A stretch of DNA of 64,000 bases from Leptospira limi (GCF_026151395.1 NZ_JAMQPV010000001.1:1862501-1926500), one strand, 5' to 3'. Counted from the first letter of the stretch, positions 19,038 through 29,145 are shown. Made by a program: numbers and translations. Notes: generated by a model not told the origin, from the letters alone.

Positions 19038-19931
19038 TTATTCCCGTTCCAATTTCCATTTTTCTGCTGATTTGAAAATCTCCTCGGCGAGATAAGCAAG
19101 TGTTGGTCCCGATTTTTTGCGATAACAGAGGTAAAATTTTCGTTCGGTGTTCCAGTCATCGAATTTAATTTTTTTCAATTTGGAATTAATAGAATATTCA
19201 GATAAAAATCCAATCCCAAGTCCTGCTTCTAATGATTTGATCACGGATTCTACACTCCTCAGTTCCATTGCTATGTTTGGACCAAAATCTTTTGTAAATG
19301 ATTTGATCTTTTTTTCGACGGCCTTTCTCAGAGCGGAACCAGGATGGAAACATACAAAAGGTTGTTTTTTTAAATCCTCAATTTTGATTTTTGTCTTCTG
19401 AAAGATTGGATGGTCTTTTGCGGCAACAGGATAAATTCTGTCGGATAAAAATTCCAATACATTCAAACTTGGTTCCGAAATGGGTCCTGTTAAGACACCA
19501 AGATCAACTTCCCCTTTTAATATTGCATCCTTAGTTTCAGATGCATCTCCTTCTCGAACGGATAGGGAGAGTCCTGGTCTTTTTTTTAGAATTTCTTTTA
19601 GGATTTGAGGTAAGATCCAAGCGGATACTGTCCCACCTGCAGAAATTGAAAAGTTTCCTTTTAATTCATTCTCTTTTGAAAAAGCATTTTGAATTTCTTC
19701 CCATAACTCTTTCATCCGAATTGAATATTGATAGAACCTTTCACCTTCATGTGTGAGTCGAACTGATCTTCCTCCTCTTTCCAAAACGGTGATCCCTAAT
19801 TCTTTTTCTAAAAGAAACATTTGTTTGGATAGTGCTGGTTGTGTTAATCCCAAACGACTTGCCGCTTTTTGAAATGTACCTGATTCTGAGATTTCTAGAA
19901 AGTAAATGATCTGACGGAATTCCATAAACAC
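19038..19931 (-). CDS. LysR-family regulator divergent from leuCD
   Basis: This 297-residue protein has an N-terminal winged helix (FLEISESGTFQKAASRLGLTQPALSKQMFLLEKELGITVLER) and a C-terminal LysR substrate-binding domain (about 90-290). The start is GTG 19931 or ATG 19925; the latter is the more usual length. It is transcribed away from leuC across an 86-nt gap containing a perfect LysR-type box, the classic arrangement for a regulator of the neighbouring operon. Whether its ligand is a leucine-pathway intermediate is inferred. Confidence 0.9.
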   Translation of the reverse strand: MFMEFRQIIYFLEISESGTFQKAASRLGLTQPALSKQMFLLEKELGITVLERGGRSVRLTHEGERFYQYSIRMKELWEEIQNAFSKENELKGNFSISAGGTVSAWILPQILKEILKKRPGLSLSVREGDASETKDAILKGEVDLGVLTGPISEPSLNVLEFLSDRIYPVAAKDHPIFQKTKIKIEDLKKQPFVCFHPGSALRKAVEKKIKSFTKDFGPNIAMELRSVESVIKSLEAGLGIGFLSEYSINSKLKKIKFDDWNTERKFYLCYRKKSGPTLAYLAEEIFKSAEKWKLERE

Positions 19932-19950
19932 ATATAACTTTTAGTTATAT
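19932..19950. promoter_or_regulatory. LysR-type operator ATATAAC-TTTTA-GTTATAT
   Basis: A perfect 7-5-7 palindrome contains the T-N11-A LysR core (T at 19935, A at 19947). It abuts the LysR start and is 68 nt upstream of leuC, so it suits both autoregulation and control of leuCD. Confidence 0.65.
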
Positions 19951-20017
19951 ATTTCATAAAACCAATTTATTTGCATTATATTCAAATATTTGATACTGTC
20001 TTTACCAAGAGGGAAAT

Positions 20018-21421
20018 ATGGGACAGACTCTATACGACAAAATTTGGGAAAACCATCGGATCATTGAAAGTTCAGATTCGGAAACGATATTATATGTGGA
20101 CAGGCATATCCTTCATGAAGTGACTTCAGCCCAGGCATTTGAAGGTTTGAGATCTAAGAATCGGGATGTGAGAAGGAAAGATCTCACCTTTGGCGTTGTG
20201 GATCACAATGTTTCCACTAGGGATCGAAAAAATCGAGATGCTGCGGGGCCAGTCTCACGTTTACAAATTGATACAATGGAGAAAAACTGTAAGGAATTTG
20301 GGATCCTATTGTATGGACCAGAAGATCCCGAACAGGGGATCGTACATGTTGTTGGTCCCGAGTTAGGTTTTACAATTCCAGGTTCTGTGATTGTATGCGG
20401 GGATTCTCATACTGCAACCCATGGCGCCTTTGGTGCGTTAGCGTTCGGAATTGGAACGAGTGAAGTGGAACATGTTCTTGCGACTCAAACTTTAAAACAA
20501 GCAAAAACCAAATCAATGTTAGTTCGATTTGTTGGGAAACCAGGATTTGGGATTACGGCAAAAGATATTGTCCTTGCCCTCATCGCAAAAATCGGAACTT
20601 CAGGAGGAAGAGGGTATACAATAGAATATTCTGGTGAATGGATTGAATCGTTATCGATGGAAGCTCGAATGACCTTATGCAATATGAGTATCGAAGCCGG
20701 TGCAAGAGCAAGTCTTATCGCACCAGACGAGATAACATTTAATTATTTAAGAGATAAAAAACTCATTCCGAAAGGTGAAAGTTTTCAAAATGCAGTCGAG
20801 TATTGGAAAACGTTTTTTTCAGATGCTGATGCTATTTTTGATTCCAAGATCGAATTGGATATTTCTAAGATTGAACCACAGGTCACGTGGGGGACAAATC
20901 CATCACAGACGATATCGATTGGAAGTGTCATTCCTAATCCAGAAGAGTTCCAAGATATTCGGGAAAGAGAAACTGCAAAAAATGCTTTAGCGTATATGGA
21001 TTTACAACCAGGTACTCCAATGTCTGAAATTAACATCGATAAGGTGTTTATCGGGTCCTGTACGAATGGTAGAATTGAAGATTTACGATCTGCTGCGGAA
21101 GTGGCAAAAGGAAAAAAAGTTCATCCGAATGTACAAGCTCTTGTGGTTCCTGGTTCTGGTAGAGTCAAACGGCAAGCAGAGCAAGAAGGTTTGGACAAAA
21201 TCTTTGTAGAAGCAGGATTTGAATGGAGAGAACCTGGTTGTTCTCTTTGCCTTGCGATGAATGACGACGTTTTACAACCAGGAGAAAGATGTGCTTCTAC
21301 TTCTAATCGTAACTTTGAAGGAAGGCAGGGAAGAGGCGGGAGGACACATCTAGTGAGTCCTTCTATGGCAGCTGCAGCAGCAGTGACTGGAAAATTAACA
21401 GATGTGAGGAGATTCGCATGA
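20018..21421 (+). CDS. leuC: 3-isopropylmalate dehydratase large subunit
   Basis: The 467 residues match the aconitase-superfamily large subunit in length and order. The 4Fe-4S ligands are C348 (IGSCTNGR), C408 and C411 ([10 protein letters not shown]). Other signatures are [42 protein letters not shown] and the final [21 protein letters not shown]. With LeuD it isomerises 2-isopropylmalate to 3-isopropylmalate in leucine synthesis, and in organisms using the citramalate route it can also serve isoleucine synthesis. It overlaps leuD by 4 nt (ATGA). An RBS (gagggaaat) precedes the start. Confidence 0.95.
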   Translation: MGQTLYDKIWENHRIIESSDSETILYVDRHILHEVTSAQAFEGLRSKNRDVRRKDLTFGVVDHNVSTRDRKNRDAAGPVSRLQIDTMEKNCKEFGILLYGPEDPEQGIVHVVGPELGFTIPGSVIVCGDSHTATHGAFGALAFGIGTSEVEHVLATQTLKQAKTKSMLVRFVGKPGFGITAKDIVLALIAKIGTSGGRGYTIEYSGEWIESLSMEARMTLCNMSIEAGARASLIAPDEITFNYLRDKKLIPKGESFQNAVEYWKTFFSDADAIFDSKIELDISKIEPQVTWGTNPSQTISIGSVIPNPEEFQDIRERETAKNALAYMDLQPGTPMSEINIDKVFIGSCTNGRIEDLRSAAEVAKGKKVHPNVQALVVPGSGRVKRQAEQEGLDKIFVEAGFEWREPGCSLCLAMNDDVLQPGERCASTSNRNFEGRQGRGGRTHLVSPSMAAAAAVTGKLTDVRRFA

Positions 21422-22044
21422 AGGCAAATCATTGGACAAAACATACGGGAGTTGTTGTCTCCATTCCAAGAGATGACATTGATACAGATCAAATACTTCC
21501 AAAACAATTTATGAAGTTAATCAATAAAAATGGTTTTGCTACCCATTTATTCCATGATTGGCGGTATTTAGATTTTGAAGGAAAGGTATCGAATCCAGAA
21601 TTCATTTTGAACCAAGAGGGATTTATGAATGCAAGTGTTCTCATTGCAGGAAAAAATTTTGGCTGTGGTTCGAGTCGGGAACATGCACCTTGGGCACTTG
21701 CTGATTTTGGATTCCGAGTGATTATCGCCCCTTCTTTTGCTGACATATTTTCGATTAATGCTGCTAAGAATGGAATCGCTCTCGTTCGGTTGCAAGAAGG
21801 AGAAATCCGTTCTTTGTTGGAATGGGTTTCCAAACAAAGAATCGCACAAATCCAAATCAATCTAGAAACATATGAATTGATAGCTGGTGAACATAGTTTT
21901 TCATTCCAATTGGATTCTGCTTCCGTGAATCGAATCCGCAATGGTTGGGATGACATCGATATCACTTTGAAACACGCAAATGAGATTTTGGAATTCGAAA
22001 CAAAACAAAGGAAGGAACGATCGTTTTTAGAAGTGTGTTGGTGA
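21418..22044 (+). CDS. leuD: 3-isopropylmalate dehydratase small subunit
   Basis: This 208-residue protein has the swivelling-domain signatures of Leu[48 protein letters not shown], and the final [12 protein letters not shown]. It pairs with LeuC, to which it is translationally coupled. The next 351 nt (22045-22395) contain no gene and no clear terminator; they are AT-rich and presumably include the promoter of the Big2 lipoprotein. Confidence 0.95.
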   Translation: MKANHWTKHTGVVVSIPRDDIDTDQILPKQFMKLINKNGFATHLFHDWRYLDFEGKVSNPEFILNQEGFMNASVLIAGKNFGCGSSREHAPWALADFGFRVIIAPSFADIFSINAAKNGIALVRLQEGEIRSLLEWVSKQRIAQIQINLETYELIAGEHSFSFQLDSASVNRIRNGWDDIDITLKHANEILEFETKQRKERSFLEVCW

Positions 22045-22395
22045 CTTGATTCTTTTGAAATGAATGTGAAGTTTCTTTGTCTATTTCAATGGATTTTTAT
22101 ATTTAAAGATTCGATTCAATGATACATAAATCCATTGGAATCAGTACAAAATAAGTAGTTCTCCGATGTATAGTTGATCATTTAAAAAATATTTCTGATT
22201 TCATTCTGAAAATAATTATGAATGAAAAGAAAACTAGGTGATTATACGAAAGAATAGTACTGAATTATACAATTCAATTACTTGAGTATCAAAACAAATC
22301 AAGAATCTCGCGTTAGATTTATTCTAAAAAATAATATGTAACTGTAGTTTAGTTATTTTTCTTCACGTCCTGTTATAGTGTAGCAGGTAATTCAG

Positions 22396-25300
22396 ATAAA
22401 GAAAGTATCATTTACATTCCTAATTCATAAAGCAATCATTCTAATCTGTAGTACGGTATTATTCAGTTCCTGTATGGCATGGCCTGTTGGTTCTGCAGCT
22501 TTATTTGGAATTTTTGGCGGAAATTCTTCTGGAGGGTCAAACTCACTTATTTCATTATTATTTGGAGGAAACTCTGGTAAGTCCCTATCTTCTATTGAGA
22601 TATCACCTAAGAATGTTCAAATTGCAAAAGGGACTTCTGCTAACCTAAAAGCTACTGCGATTTATTCAGATTCAACGACTCAAGACATAACATCCGAAAC
22701 TTCTTGGACATCTTCCGATACCAACTTGGTGACAGTGGATAAAAATGGAGTCAGTACATCTGTTGCTGCAACTTCAACAGGGACAACAATAATTACTGCT
22801 GATTATCAATCTATGAAAGCTGAAGCTAGTGTCTCCGTTACCTCCGCTACTCTAAAAACAATTCAAGTGGCAAGTAAAGAGATAACTTTGGCTAATGGAT
22901 ATAAAGCTCAATTTCAAGCTGTGGGTCTTTTTTCTGACTCTACCACACAAGATCTTACTGCTGATCCTTCAATCAATTGGCTTTCATCTGAAACCGCAGT
23001 TGCAACCATTAATGGTACAGGGCTTGTGACAACAATCGGAGTTGGTTCTAGTTCAATTACTGCAAGTTATGGTTCCGTTTCGGATACTGCTTCTTTGAAT
23101 GTCTCCAATTCTAGTTTGGTTGCGATAACAATCTCTCCAGCAAACAACACGATGTCTATCAATGACACAAAACAATTTCGTGCAACTGGAGTATTTTCAG
23201 ATAGTACTACAGCAGATATAACGAATCAGGTTACTTGGTCAATTTCATCAGGAATTAGCCATGCGACGATATCGGCATCAACAGGTCTAGTCACAGCAAG
23301 TACAAGTGCAGGGACAGCAACTGTCCTTGCTACAAAAGGTGCGATTTCAGGAAGTACTAGTTTGATAGTTGCGAATTGTAATTTAACTGGTATCACAATT
23401 ACTCCGACGAATCCTATTGCTCTAGGGACTGGAATTCAGTTTACGGCAACAGGTTCATACTCAAATTGTTCAAGTCAGAATATAACTTCAAACTTTGTTT
23501 GGAATTCAACCAATACCGAAATTGCAACCATTAGCAATTCAACACCCAATGCAGGTTATGCTAGTTCCGTGAGTGCTGGAACGGTAATCATTGAAGCTAC
23601 AAAGGGGGTTATTGTTGGAAATACGGCACTTGAAGTAAGGAGAATCACTTTAACTTCATTGGCGATCACTCCTTCCACTTTTTCTATGCAACACATTTCA
23701 GGTTTCCCGAAGAACCAACCATTTTCTGCATCTGGAACGTATTCAGATGGTACCATTATGGATTTAACATCTCAAGTTATTTGGAGTAGCTCAAATACTT
23801 CAGTTGCCACCGTAAGTAATTCTTCACCTAATCAAGGTATTATTTCACCAGCTGGTACAGGAAATGTACAGATAATTGCAACAAAGGATGGAATCAGTGG
23901 AACCGCAATAGTGACAATTACTTCTGACAGTACATCGCCTGAATTATCAACAGTTACTGGATCAGGTGCAAATTATGTAATTGTTTCTTTCACTGAGAAC
24001 GTAAATATTACACAAGCTGGTTCAATTGCAAATTGGAAGGTTGCAGATCCAAATACCCAAGCAGGATCTTGCACTACGTTGAATAATTTTTCTGGTTCTA
24101 CCCAAACTTCTGATTTTTCAATCAGTTCTATAACACCAATATCTCCTTCCGAATATAAGATAAATTTTTCTGCAAACACACAGGCTAAATTATATACAGT
24201 CCTCGTAAATAATACAGGTGCTGGTGCCATAAAAGACCTTGCTAATAACCAAATTGTTTGTCCCAATTCATTAAACTTTACTGGTCAAGATTCCGTTAAG
24301 CCGTATCTTTTAAGTGCAGTTAGTACGAATTCAACGACGATTCAGGTTACATTTTCTGAAGCAGTGAATTCAACTGGAGGTGGAGTAACAGATGCAACTG
24401 TTCCATCTAACTGGATCATAAGTGAGGATGATAATTCATCTAATAATAATCTTTGTGCGGACCCGACTTCTCCATCAGTATCATCCGTAACGAAAGTCAG
24501 TTCTAGCACTTACAAACTTAATATTGTTGGTTGGGCTCAGTGTGCAATTCGATATAAAGTTGTCGTTGCTCCTACAGTTGTTGATATAGCTTCAACTCCG
24601 AACTCTATGGGTTCACCCAGTTCGCTCAATTTCATCGGTGTGGAACAATTAAAATTGATTTCAGCGCAAGCGATTTCTGCAAATAGCATTAAACTTACAT
24701 TTAGTAAAGCCGTGAAAGCTGATTCTTCTTGTTCTACTATTTCTTCTTGTTCAGAGAGATATAAAATACCAACAGCACTGGGAAGTGTTACAAATGCAAT
24801 GGTAGGAACTGGAAACGAAGATAATACGGTTACGCTTGCTCATCAGACTGCTCAAGGTGGTTATGTATATACCGTAATTGTTGCTAACAATGTTGATGAT
24901 GATCAATTTAATAACACTAGTAATTCATTTAAAGGAATTCGAAATGCGAGTGATTCTGAATATGTCCAATCCCAACCGAAGGATAGAGCTGGGTTTATGG
25001 GACTTGGAGCAACAATTGATTCATTTGCAGATGGAGCATACTTTGATGATCCTTTCCTGGACGGTACTACCTTTTCCTTTGCATTTAATTATGATGGTAA
25101 AGTTTATTTGGGAACAAACGATAAAAATTCAGCAGCATTTCGATTTGAACCTTCTGGTCTCAATTCAACTTTGATAACATTTAGTTTTTTAAATCTATTA
25201 TCTCCAACTTGTTCCACTGCGACTGGATTTGGTACAAATGCATCTGGGACCTGTGGAGCAGATTCCATCGGCCCTAATTCAGAGTATGGAGTTGTCGGTT

Positions 25301-26373
25301 TTACAAGTATTACTTCAACCATCTCATCTTCTAATTTTGAACTTCTATACATTGGTAATTTAAAGGATGGGGTCAATAAGGTTTACTACACGCAGGATAA
25401 AGATTCAGTACTTGATTGGAAAGAGGCAACATGGTCAGCAACGGGAGGAGGGAATACTAAAAGTATTCAGACAATTTATGGATTTAATGATCGAGTTTAT
25501 TCCGCAGCATCTTCAGCCCATGGAACTCAAGCCCCTGCAGTTGCTGTTCATTCATTAACAGAAACAGGCGGTGAAGTTACTTTAGGAGCGGGTTCCGATT
25601 TATCGTTAAGAAGTGTCAATTATATTGGAAAAAATGCAAGCATAGATAACCCTTGTAAGGCTGGGAATAGTAGCTGTGTTGTGGGAATTGATAGTATGTT
25701 ATATGTTGCAAATCCAACATTAGGTGGACCAAAATTGTTTTTAGCAAATAATGGAGGTGTTGTACATTCAACTACGACTCCTCCCACTTCAAGCGCACAT
25801 TTTAGCTTGGCTTTATCATTACGAGCTGCCGAACGTGGGAATGCAACTTTGGTTCTACCCGGATCTCCAACGGGTTTACAAAAATTAAGTCCGGGTCAAA
25901 AAGGAGCACCTTTAATGGTAGAATATAATGGTCGATTATATTTAGCTAGAAATCTTTCCACAGGTGAGACGAATAGTACTACCCAGACAACTAATAACGG
26001 AGCCGAACTTTGGAAATGTGAAGTGAGTTGTGGGACAAATTCCAATTGGAAAAAGATTGCAACTGCATCCAATTTTGGGTCCGATTCGAACAACAAGGCT
26101 ATCTCATTATTACAAGTAAATGGTAGTTCTCTTTACATCGGATTTGACAATCAATTCGGAACAAGGATCTACAAATCTACTGCTACTGAAATCAATCCTT
26201 CTGATGATGGGAATGGGCATGCGGATTTTACTCTTCAATCTGTTCAGGGTCTCGGCGGTGGATATACGAGAATCTTTTCATCTACCTCTGTATACGATGG
26301 GATTAATTCCTATATCTATGTAGTTGTTGGGACAGGTAGTAATGCTGTTAAAGTATTTAGGCAGACTAATTGA
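22396..26373 (+). CDS. Large Big2-domain lipoprotein, apparent non-AUG start
   Basis: The first in-frame ATG (22474) immediately follows the lipobox Cys codon (22471), so translation must start upstream. In frame from the TAG at 22381 there is no ATG, GTG or TTG, yet the codons from 22396 (ATA) read as a good signal peptide: I/M-KKVSFTFLIHKAIILIC then STVLFSSC. An AGCAGG lies 8 nt upstream of the ATA; ATT at 22390 is the alternative. The mature protein has five bacterial Ig-like (Big2) domains (to about residue 510), two or three further Ig-like domains of the 'VSFTENV/VTFSEAV/LTFSKAV' type, and a C-terminal ~450-residue region with propeller-like 'NYDGKVYLGTNDKNSAAFRF' strands. Big2 repeats are the building blocks of Leptospira Lig adhesins, so a surface-adhesive role is plausible. 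Confidence 0.8.
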   Translation: MKKVSFTFLIHKAIILICSTVLFSSCMAWPVGSAALFGIFGGNSSGGSNSLISLLFGGNSGKSLSSIEISPKNVQIAKGTSANLKATAIYSDSTTQDITSETSWTSSDTNLVTVDKNGVSTSVAATSTGTTIITADYQSMKAEASVSVTSATLKTIQVASKEITLANGYKAQFQAVGLFSDSTTQDLTADPSINWLSSETAVATINGTGLVTTIGVGSSSITASYGSVSDTASLNVSNSSLVAITISPANNTMSINDTKQFRATGVFSDSTTADITNQVTWSISSGISHATISASTGLVTASTSAGTATVLATKGAISGSTSLIVANCNLTGITITPTNPIALGTGIQFTATGSYSNCSSQNITSNFVWNSTNTEIATISNSTPNAGYASSVSAGTVIIEATKGVIVGNTALEVRRITLTSLAITPSTFSMQHISGFPKNQPFSASGTYSDGTIMDLTSQVIWSSSNTSVATVSNSSPNQGIISPAGTGNVQIIATKDGISGTAIVTITSDSTSPELSTVTGSGANYVIVSFTENVNITQAGSIANWKVADPNTQAGSCTTLNNFSGSTQTSDFSISSITPISPSEYKINFSANTQAKLYTVLVNNTGAGAIKDLANNQIVCPNSLNFTGQDSVKPYLLSAVSTNSTTIQVTFSEAVNSTGGGVTDATVPSNWIISEDDNSSNNNLCADPTSPSVSSVTKVSSSTYKLNIVGWAQCAIRYKVVVAPTVVDIASTPNSMGSPSSLNFIGVEQLKLISAQAISANSIKLTFSKAVKADSSCSTISSCSERYKIPTALGSVTNAMVGTGNEDNTVTLAHQTAQGGYVYTVIVANNVDDDQFNNTSNSFKGIRNASDSEYVQSQPKDRAGFMGLGATIDSFADGAYFDDPFLDGTTFSFAFNYDGKVYLGTNDKNSAAFRFEPSGLNSTLITFSFLNLLSPTCSTATGFGTNASGTCGADSIGPNSEYGVVGFTSITSTISSSNFELLYIGNLKDGVNKVYYTQDKDSVLDWKEATWSATGGGNTKSIQTIYGFNDRVYSAASSAHGTQAPAVAVHSLTETGGEVTLGAGSDLSLRSVNYIGKNASIDNPCKAGNSSCVVGIDSMLYVANPTLGGPKLFLANNGGVVHSTTTPPTSSAHFSLALSLRAAERGNATLVLPGSPTGLQKLSPGQKGAPLMVEYNGRLYLARNLSTGETNSTTQTTNNGAELWKCEVSCGTNSNWKKIATASNFGSDSNNKAISLLQVNGSSLYIGFDNQFGTRIYKSTATEINPSDDGNGHADFTLQSVQGLGGGYTRIFSSTSVYDGINSYIYVVVGTGSNAVKVFRQTN

Positions 26374-26538
26374 TTTGATGGAAAGTTAGGTTATGATGCG
26401 AAAATTTATCCTGCGAAAAATGATTTTGATCAATGTGGTTTGTTTGTTAAACCGTTGATTCATTTGAAAATTTAACGTTTCCCATTAATTGAAATTCGAT
26501 TTAATTGATGAGGCATAAAGGTTAACGAGGATAGATTT

Positions 26539-26859
26539 ATGAAATTTAATTTGGCATTAATTTTACTTTTTACAACTACTCTAAATGTTAGTTGTTATCA
26601 TTCTAGATACAAGGTTGATTCTTGTGAAAGATGTAAGTATTATCTAAAGGAGTCAACTAACGGAAAATCATTTAAAATTCATTCTAAGTTTTATTTTTGG
26701 GGGCTGTATCCATCTAAATTAGAATACGGTATGGAAGATTTTTGTAAAAATTCTGAAGTAAAAGAAATCCACGAATATACTTCGTTTTCGGATGGAATAT
26801 ATGAAAATTTTACCCTTGGGATGTATACCCCAAGGACAATGGACATTAGTTGTTTTTAA
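26539..26859 (+). CDS. Bor-like lipoprotein, copy 1
   Basis: This 106-residue lipoprotein has signal MKFNLALILLFTTTLNVSC (lipid Cys19). The mature part follows the lambda Bor layout: FYFWGLYPSK in place of Bor's FFVSGIGQ segment, a conserved Cys, a V-K-x-I-H-E-Y-T-S-F stretch, then TLGMYTPRTMDISC, close to Bor's TLGIYTPLEARVYC. Phage Bor proteins associate with serum survival in E. coli; no such role is shown here. A second Bor-like gene starts 6 nt downstream. Confidence 0.65.
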   Translation: MKFNLALILLFTTTLNVSCYHSRYKVDSCERCKYYLKESTNGKSFKIHSKFYFWGLYPSKLEYGMEDFCKNSEVKEIHEYTSFSDGIYENFTLGMYTPRTMDISCF

Positions 26860-26865
26860 AAGGGA

Positions 26866-27168
26866 ATGTTTATGAAATGGATTACAATTTTTAGTATTTT
26901 GTTTTTTTTTGGCCGATGCCATACAACTGTGATTAAAATACAGAAATCAGAATTAGATATAAATAAGATGGAGCTTAAACAAAATCAAACACATCAGGCA
27001 AGTTTGGTGTTTGGATATACTGAAGTTTCTGATCCTTCTAAATCAAATTGTAGGAATGAAAAAACCAAGGCAATTGTATTGCATAGAGATTGGAAAGATA
27101 AACTAATCCATGTCTTGATCGGTGGAATTTATTCTTCCAAAAGTATTTCGATTTATTGTGATGAATGA
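26866..27168 (+). CDS. Bor-like lipoprotein, divergent copy 2
   Basis: This 100-residue protein has signal MKWITIFSILFFFGRC (lipid Cys16). It keeps the same plan as its neighbour: SLVFGYTEVS, a middle Cys, and GGIYSSKSISIYC at the end where copy 1 has LGMYTPRTMDISC. It is more diverged and the TLGxYTP motif is lost. Tandem arrangement suggests duplication followed by divergence. Confidence 0.55.
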   Translation: MFMKWITIFSILFFFGRCHTTVIKIQKSELDINKMELKQNQTHQASLVFGYTEVSDPSKSNCRNEKTKAIVLHRDWKDKLIHVLIGGIYSSKSISIYCDE

Positions 27169-27282
27169 AAAATTTAGATTAGATGATCTTAGATTCGAAT
27201 AATTGACATTATCAATATTTTGTGAATTGGGTTAACTTGTAGAAAGTATCATCGATCCTAAATTCTGAGAATTTACAGAAAT

Positions 27283-27356
27283 CCCCCACCCGAGTTAGGC
27301 CAAACGGTGAGTAGCTTGTGGGAGGGTGCTCCTTCCCCCCTTTAACACACCCACCT
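27283..27356. other. GC-rich, hairpin-prone block in a 343-nt gap upstream of the GST gene
   Basis: The gap 27169-27511 has no convincing gene. Within it, 27283-27356 is strikingly C/G-rich compared with its flanks, including a run of five C, CCCACC/GTGGG complements and GGAG-GGTG-CTCC. It could be a structured leader or a fragment of foreign or repeated DNA. Confidence 0.35.
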
Positions 27357-27511
27357 GATTTGCAGAGAAACAACCCAAGGAATTGCATTTTTTTGGAAGA
27401 ATGTTTGTGTTTTGATCCCCTTAGGAGGGAATCAGTGCTAGAAAGTCAATACTTAACCATTTGGGTAACTATTTGGATTGCCAAGCTGTCTAGAATTAGA
27501 AAGTTAGCCAA

Positions 27512-28216
27512 ATGGATAACAATAACCCAACAAACCTGCTCCTTTATTACCACCCGCTGGCTTCCTTTTGCCACAAGGTCCTCATCGCTTTGTATGAAAA
27601 TGGAACCGAATTTGAACCTAGGTTCGTAGACCTTTTGGAGGAAGAGTCGAGATCGGAATTATTTGCCTATTGGCCTGTCGGGAAAATTCCATTATTACGG
27701 GATCGGCTGCGAAACCAAATCATCCCAGAGACAAGTGTCATCATTGAATATATCAGCGAATACTATCCAGGGACTTCCAATTTACTACCATCGCATCCGC
27801 AAGAATCCATTGAAGTGAGACTCTGGGACCGATTTTTTGATTTGTACATCAGTGATTCTGTACAAAAGATTGTTTTGGATCGTATTCGACCTGAAGGGCA
27901 AAAAGATCCATTTGGTGTTGAACGTGCTTATGAAAGATTACCTGTCGCTTATGGTATGTTAGAAAAACAATTGGATACAAAAAACTACATTGTATATGAT
28001 CACTTTACTATGGCAGATTGTTCCGCGGTTCCTGCTTTGTTTTATTCCGATACCCTTCTTAGTTTTCGAAATGGTTACCCAAAACTAACTAAGTATTTTG
28101 AAAGATTATTGGAAAAAAATTCCGTTAAGCGAACATTAGACGAAGCGGAACCATATTTTTATATGTATCCTTTTTTTGATAAAATTCCAAAAAGATTTTT
28201 GAAAGAAAAAAAGTAA
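27512..28216 (+). CDS. Glutathione S-transferase family protein
   Basis: This 234-residue protein has a thioredoxin-like N-terminal domain (LLLYYHPLASFCHKVLIALYENG, then VGKIPLL and the ETSVIIEYISEYYP glutathione-site helix) and an all-helical C-terminal domain (about 95-225). The likely catalytic Ser/Cys is in the PLASFCHK loop. It would conjugate or isomerise small electrophiles with a thiol cofactor; substrate unknown. It is followed after 41 nt by an ArsR-SRPBCC pair. Confidence 0.88.
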   Translation: MDNNNPTNLLLYYHPLASFCHKVLIALYENGTEFEPRFVDLLEEESRSELFAYWPVGKIPLLRDRLRNQIIPETSVIIEYISEYYPGTSNLLPSHPQESIEVRLWDRFFDLYISDSVQKIVLDRIRPEGQKDPFGVERAYERLPVAYGMLEKQLDTKNYIVYDHFTMADCSAVPALFYSDTLLSFRNGYPKLTKYFERLLEKNSVKRTLDEAEPYFYMYPFFDKIPKRFLKEKK

Positions 28217-28257
28217 GGACTTTTTTTCAGGATATTAGACTTTGAATTGATTCCGAT

Positions 28258-28605
28258 ATGAAACTGAACGAACCTGGAATTGACCAAATTTTTCATGCAC
28301 TCGCTGATCCAAGTCGTTTGCAAATGGTGGAACGATTGAGTTTGGGATCTGCTTCCGTTAAGGAATTAGCAGAACCATTGGATATGGCTTTACCATCTGT
28401 ATTAAAACATTTGAAAGTCTTGGAAAATGGCGGGTTGGTGCAATCCAACAAATCAGGAAGAGTTCGGACATACGAATTAAATTTTTCTAAATTGAATGGC
28501 ATCAATTCATGGTTAGATGAACGAAAGTCAGATTGGAATCGTAGTTTTGATCGATTGAGTCAATTTTTAATCGAAACGTCAGATGAAAACTCAGATGGAG
28601 TATGA
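28258..28605 (+). CDS. ArsR-family transcriptional repressor
   Basis: This 115-residue winged-helix protein has the typical opening IFHALADPSRLQMVERLSLGSASVKELAEPLDMALPSVLKHLKVLENGGLVQSNKSGRVRTYEL. No metal-binding Cys pair is visible, so it belongs to the non-metal subgroup commonly paired with SRPBCC proteins. It overlaps the next gene and probably autoregulates the pair. Confidence 0.9.
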   Translation: MKLNEPGIDQIFHALADPSRLQMVERLSLGSASVKELAEPLDMALPSVLKHLKVLENGGLVQSNKSGRVRTYELNFSKLNGINSWLDERKSDWNRSFDRLSQFLIETSDENSDGV

Positions 28606-29086
28606 AGAAAACAAAATGTTAGTCACCAATACATCTTTTACCATTGATAGAATTTTGCCAGCTTCAAAAGAAAAAGTTTTTGCTGCTTGGGCGAACCCAG
28701 AGTCAAAACGCAGGTGGTTTTCATGTCATGATGATTGGGAAACTGTGGAGTTCAGTTTGGATTTTAAAGTAGGTGGAAAAGAATCCAATTTAGTGATCAC
28801 ACCTTCTGGAAGTCGGCATGTTTTTGATGCTACCTATTATGATATCATTCCAAACGAAAGAATCGTTTATGCATTTGGAATGTATATGAATGATATACGA
28901 GTTTCAGTTTCTTTGGTTACTGTCATCTTTGATTCATTAATAGAAGGTAGAACTAAAATGTCATTTACCGAACAAATTGTACTTCTTGGAGGAATTTCCA
29001 ATGAAGGAGTGCAGAAGATCGAGATTGAAGGTAGAATCGAAGGGACAAATGCTGGGTTTGACCGACTCGTGAAAGAACTTTCCTAA
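28583..29086 (+). CDS. SRPBCC (AHSA1-like) domain protein
   Basis: The 167 residues have a START-like/AHSA1 fold: FTIDRILPASKEKVFAAWANPESKRRWF at the start, a beta-grip centre (FSLDFKVGGKESN ... FDATYYDIIPNERIVYAF), and the closing helix AGFDRLVKELS. The start may instead be ATG 28595 or 28616; all overlap or abut the ArsR gene. ArsR-SRPBCC pairs are a widespread two-gene module of unknown ligand. Confidence 0.85.
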   Translation: MKTQMEYEENKMLVTNTSFTIDRILPASKEKVFAAWANPESKRRWFSCHDDWETVEFSLDFKVGGKESNLVITPSGSRHVFDATYYDIIPNERIVYAFGMYMNDIRVSVSLVTVIFDSLIEGRTKMSFTEQIVLLGGISNEGVQKIEIEGRIEGTNAGFDRLVKELS

Positions 29087-29145
29087 TGTCTAAATTTAAA
29101 TGTGTCGTGACCAAATGTAAAAGTCCAACTGTTCTGATGAAACAA

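Noticed and set aside
27318..27629. 103-codon ORF before the GST gene
   Set aside because: Runs through the GC-rich block and overlaps the GST start out of frame; composition is not protein-like.
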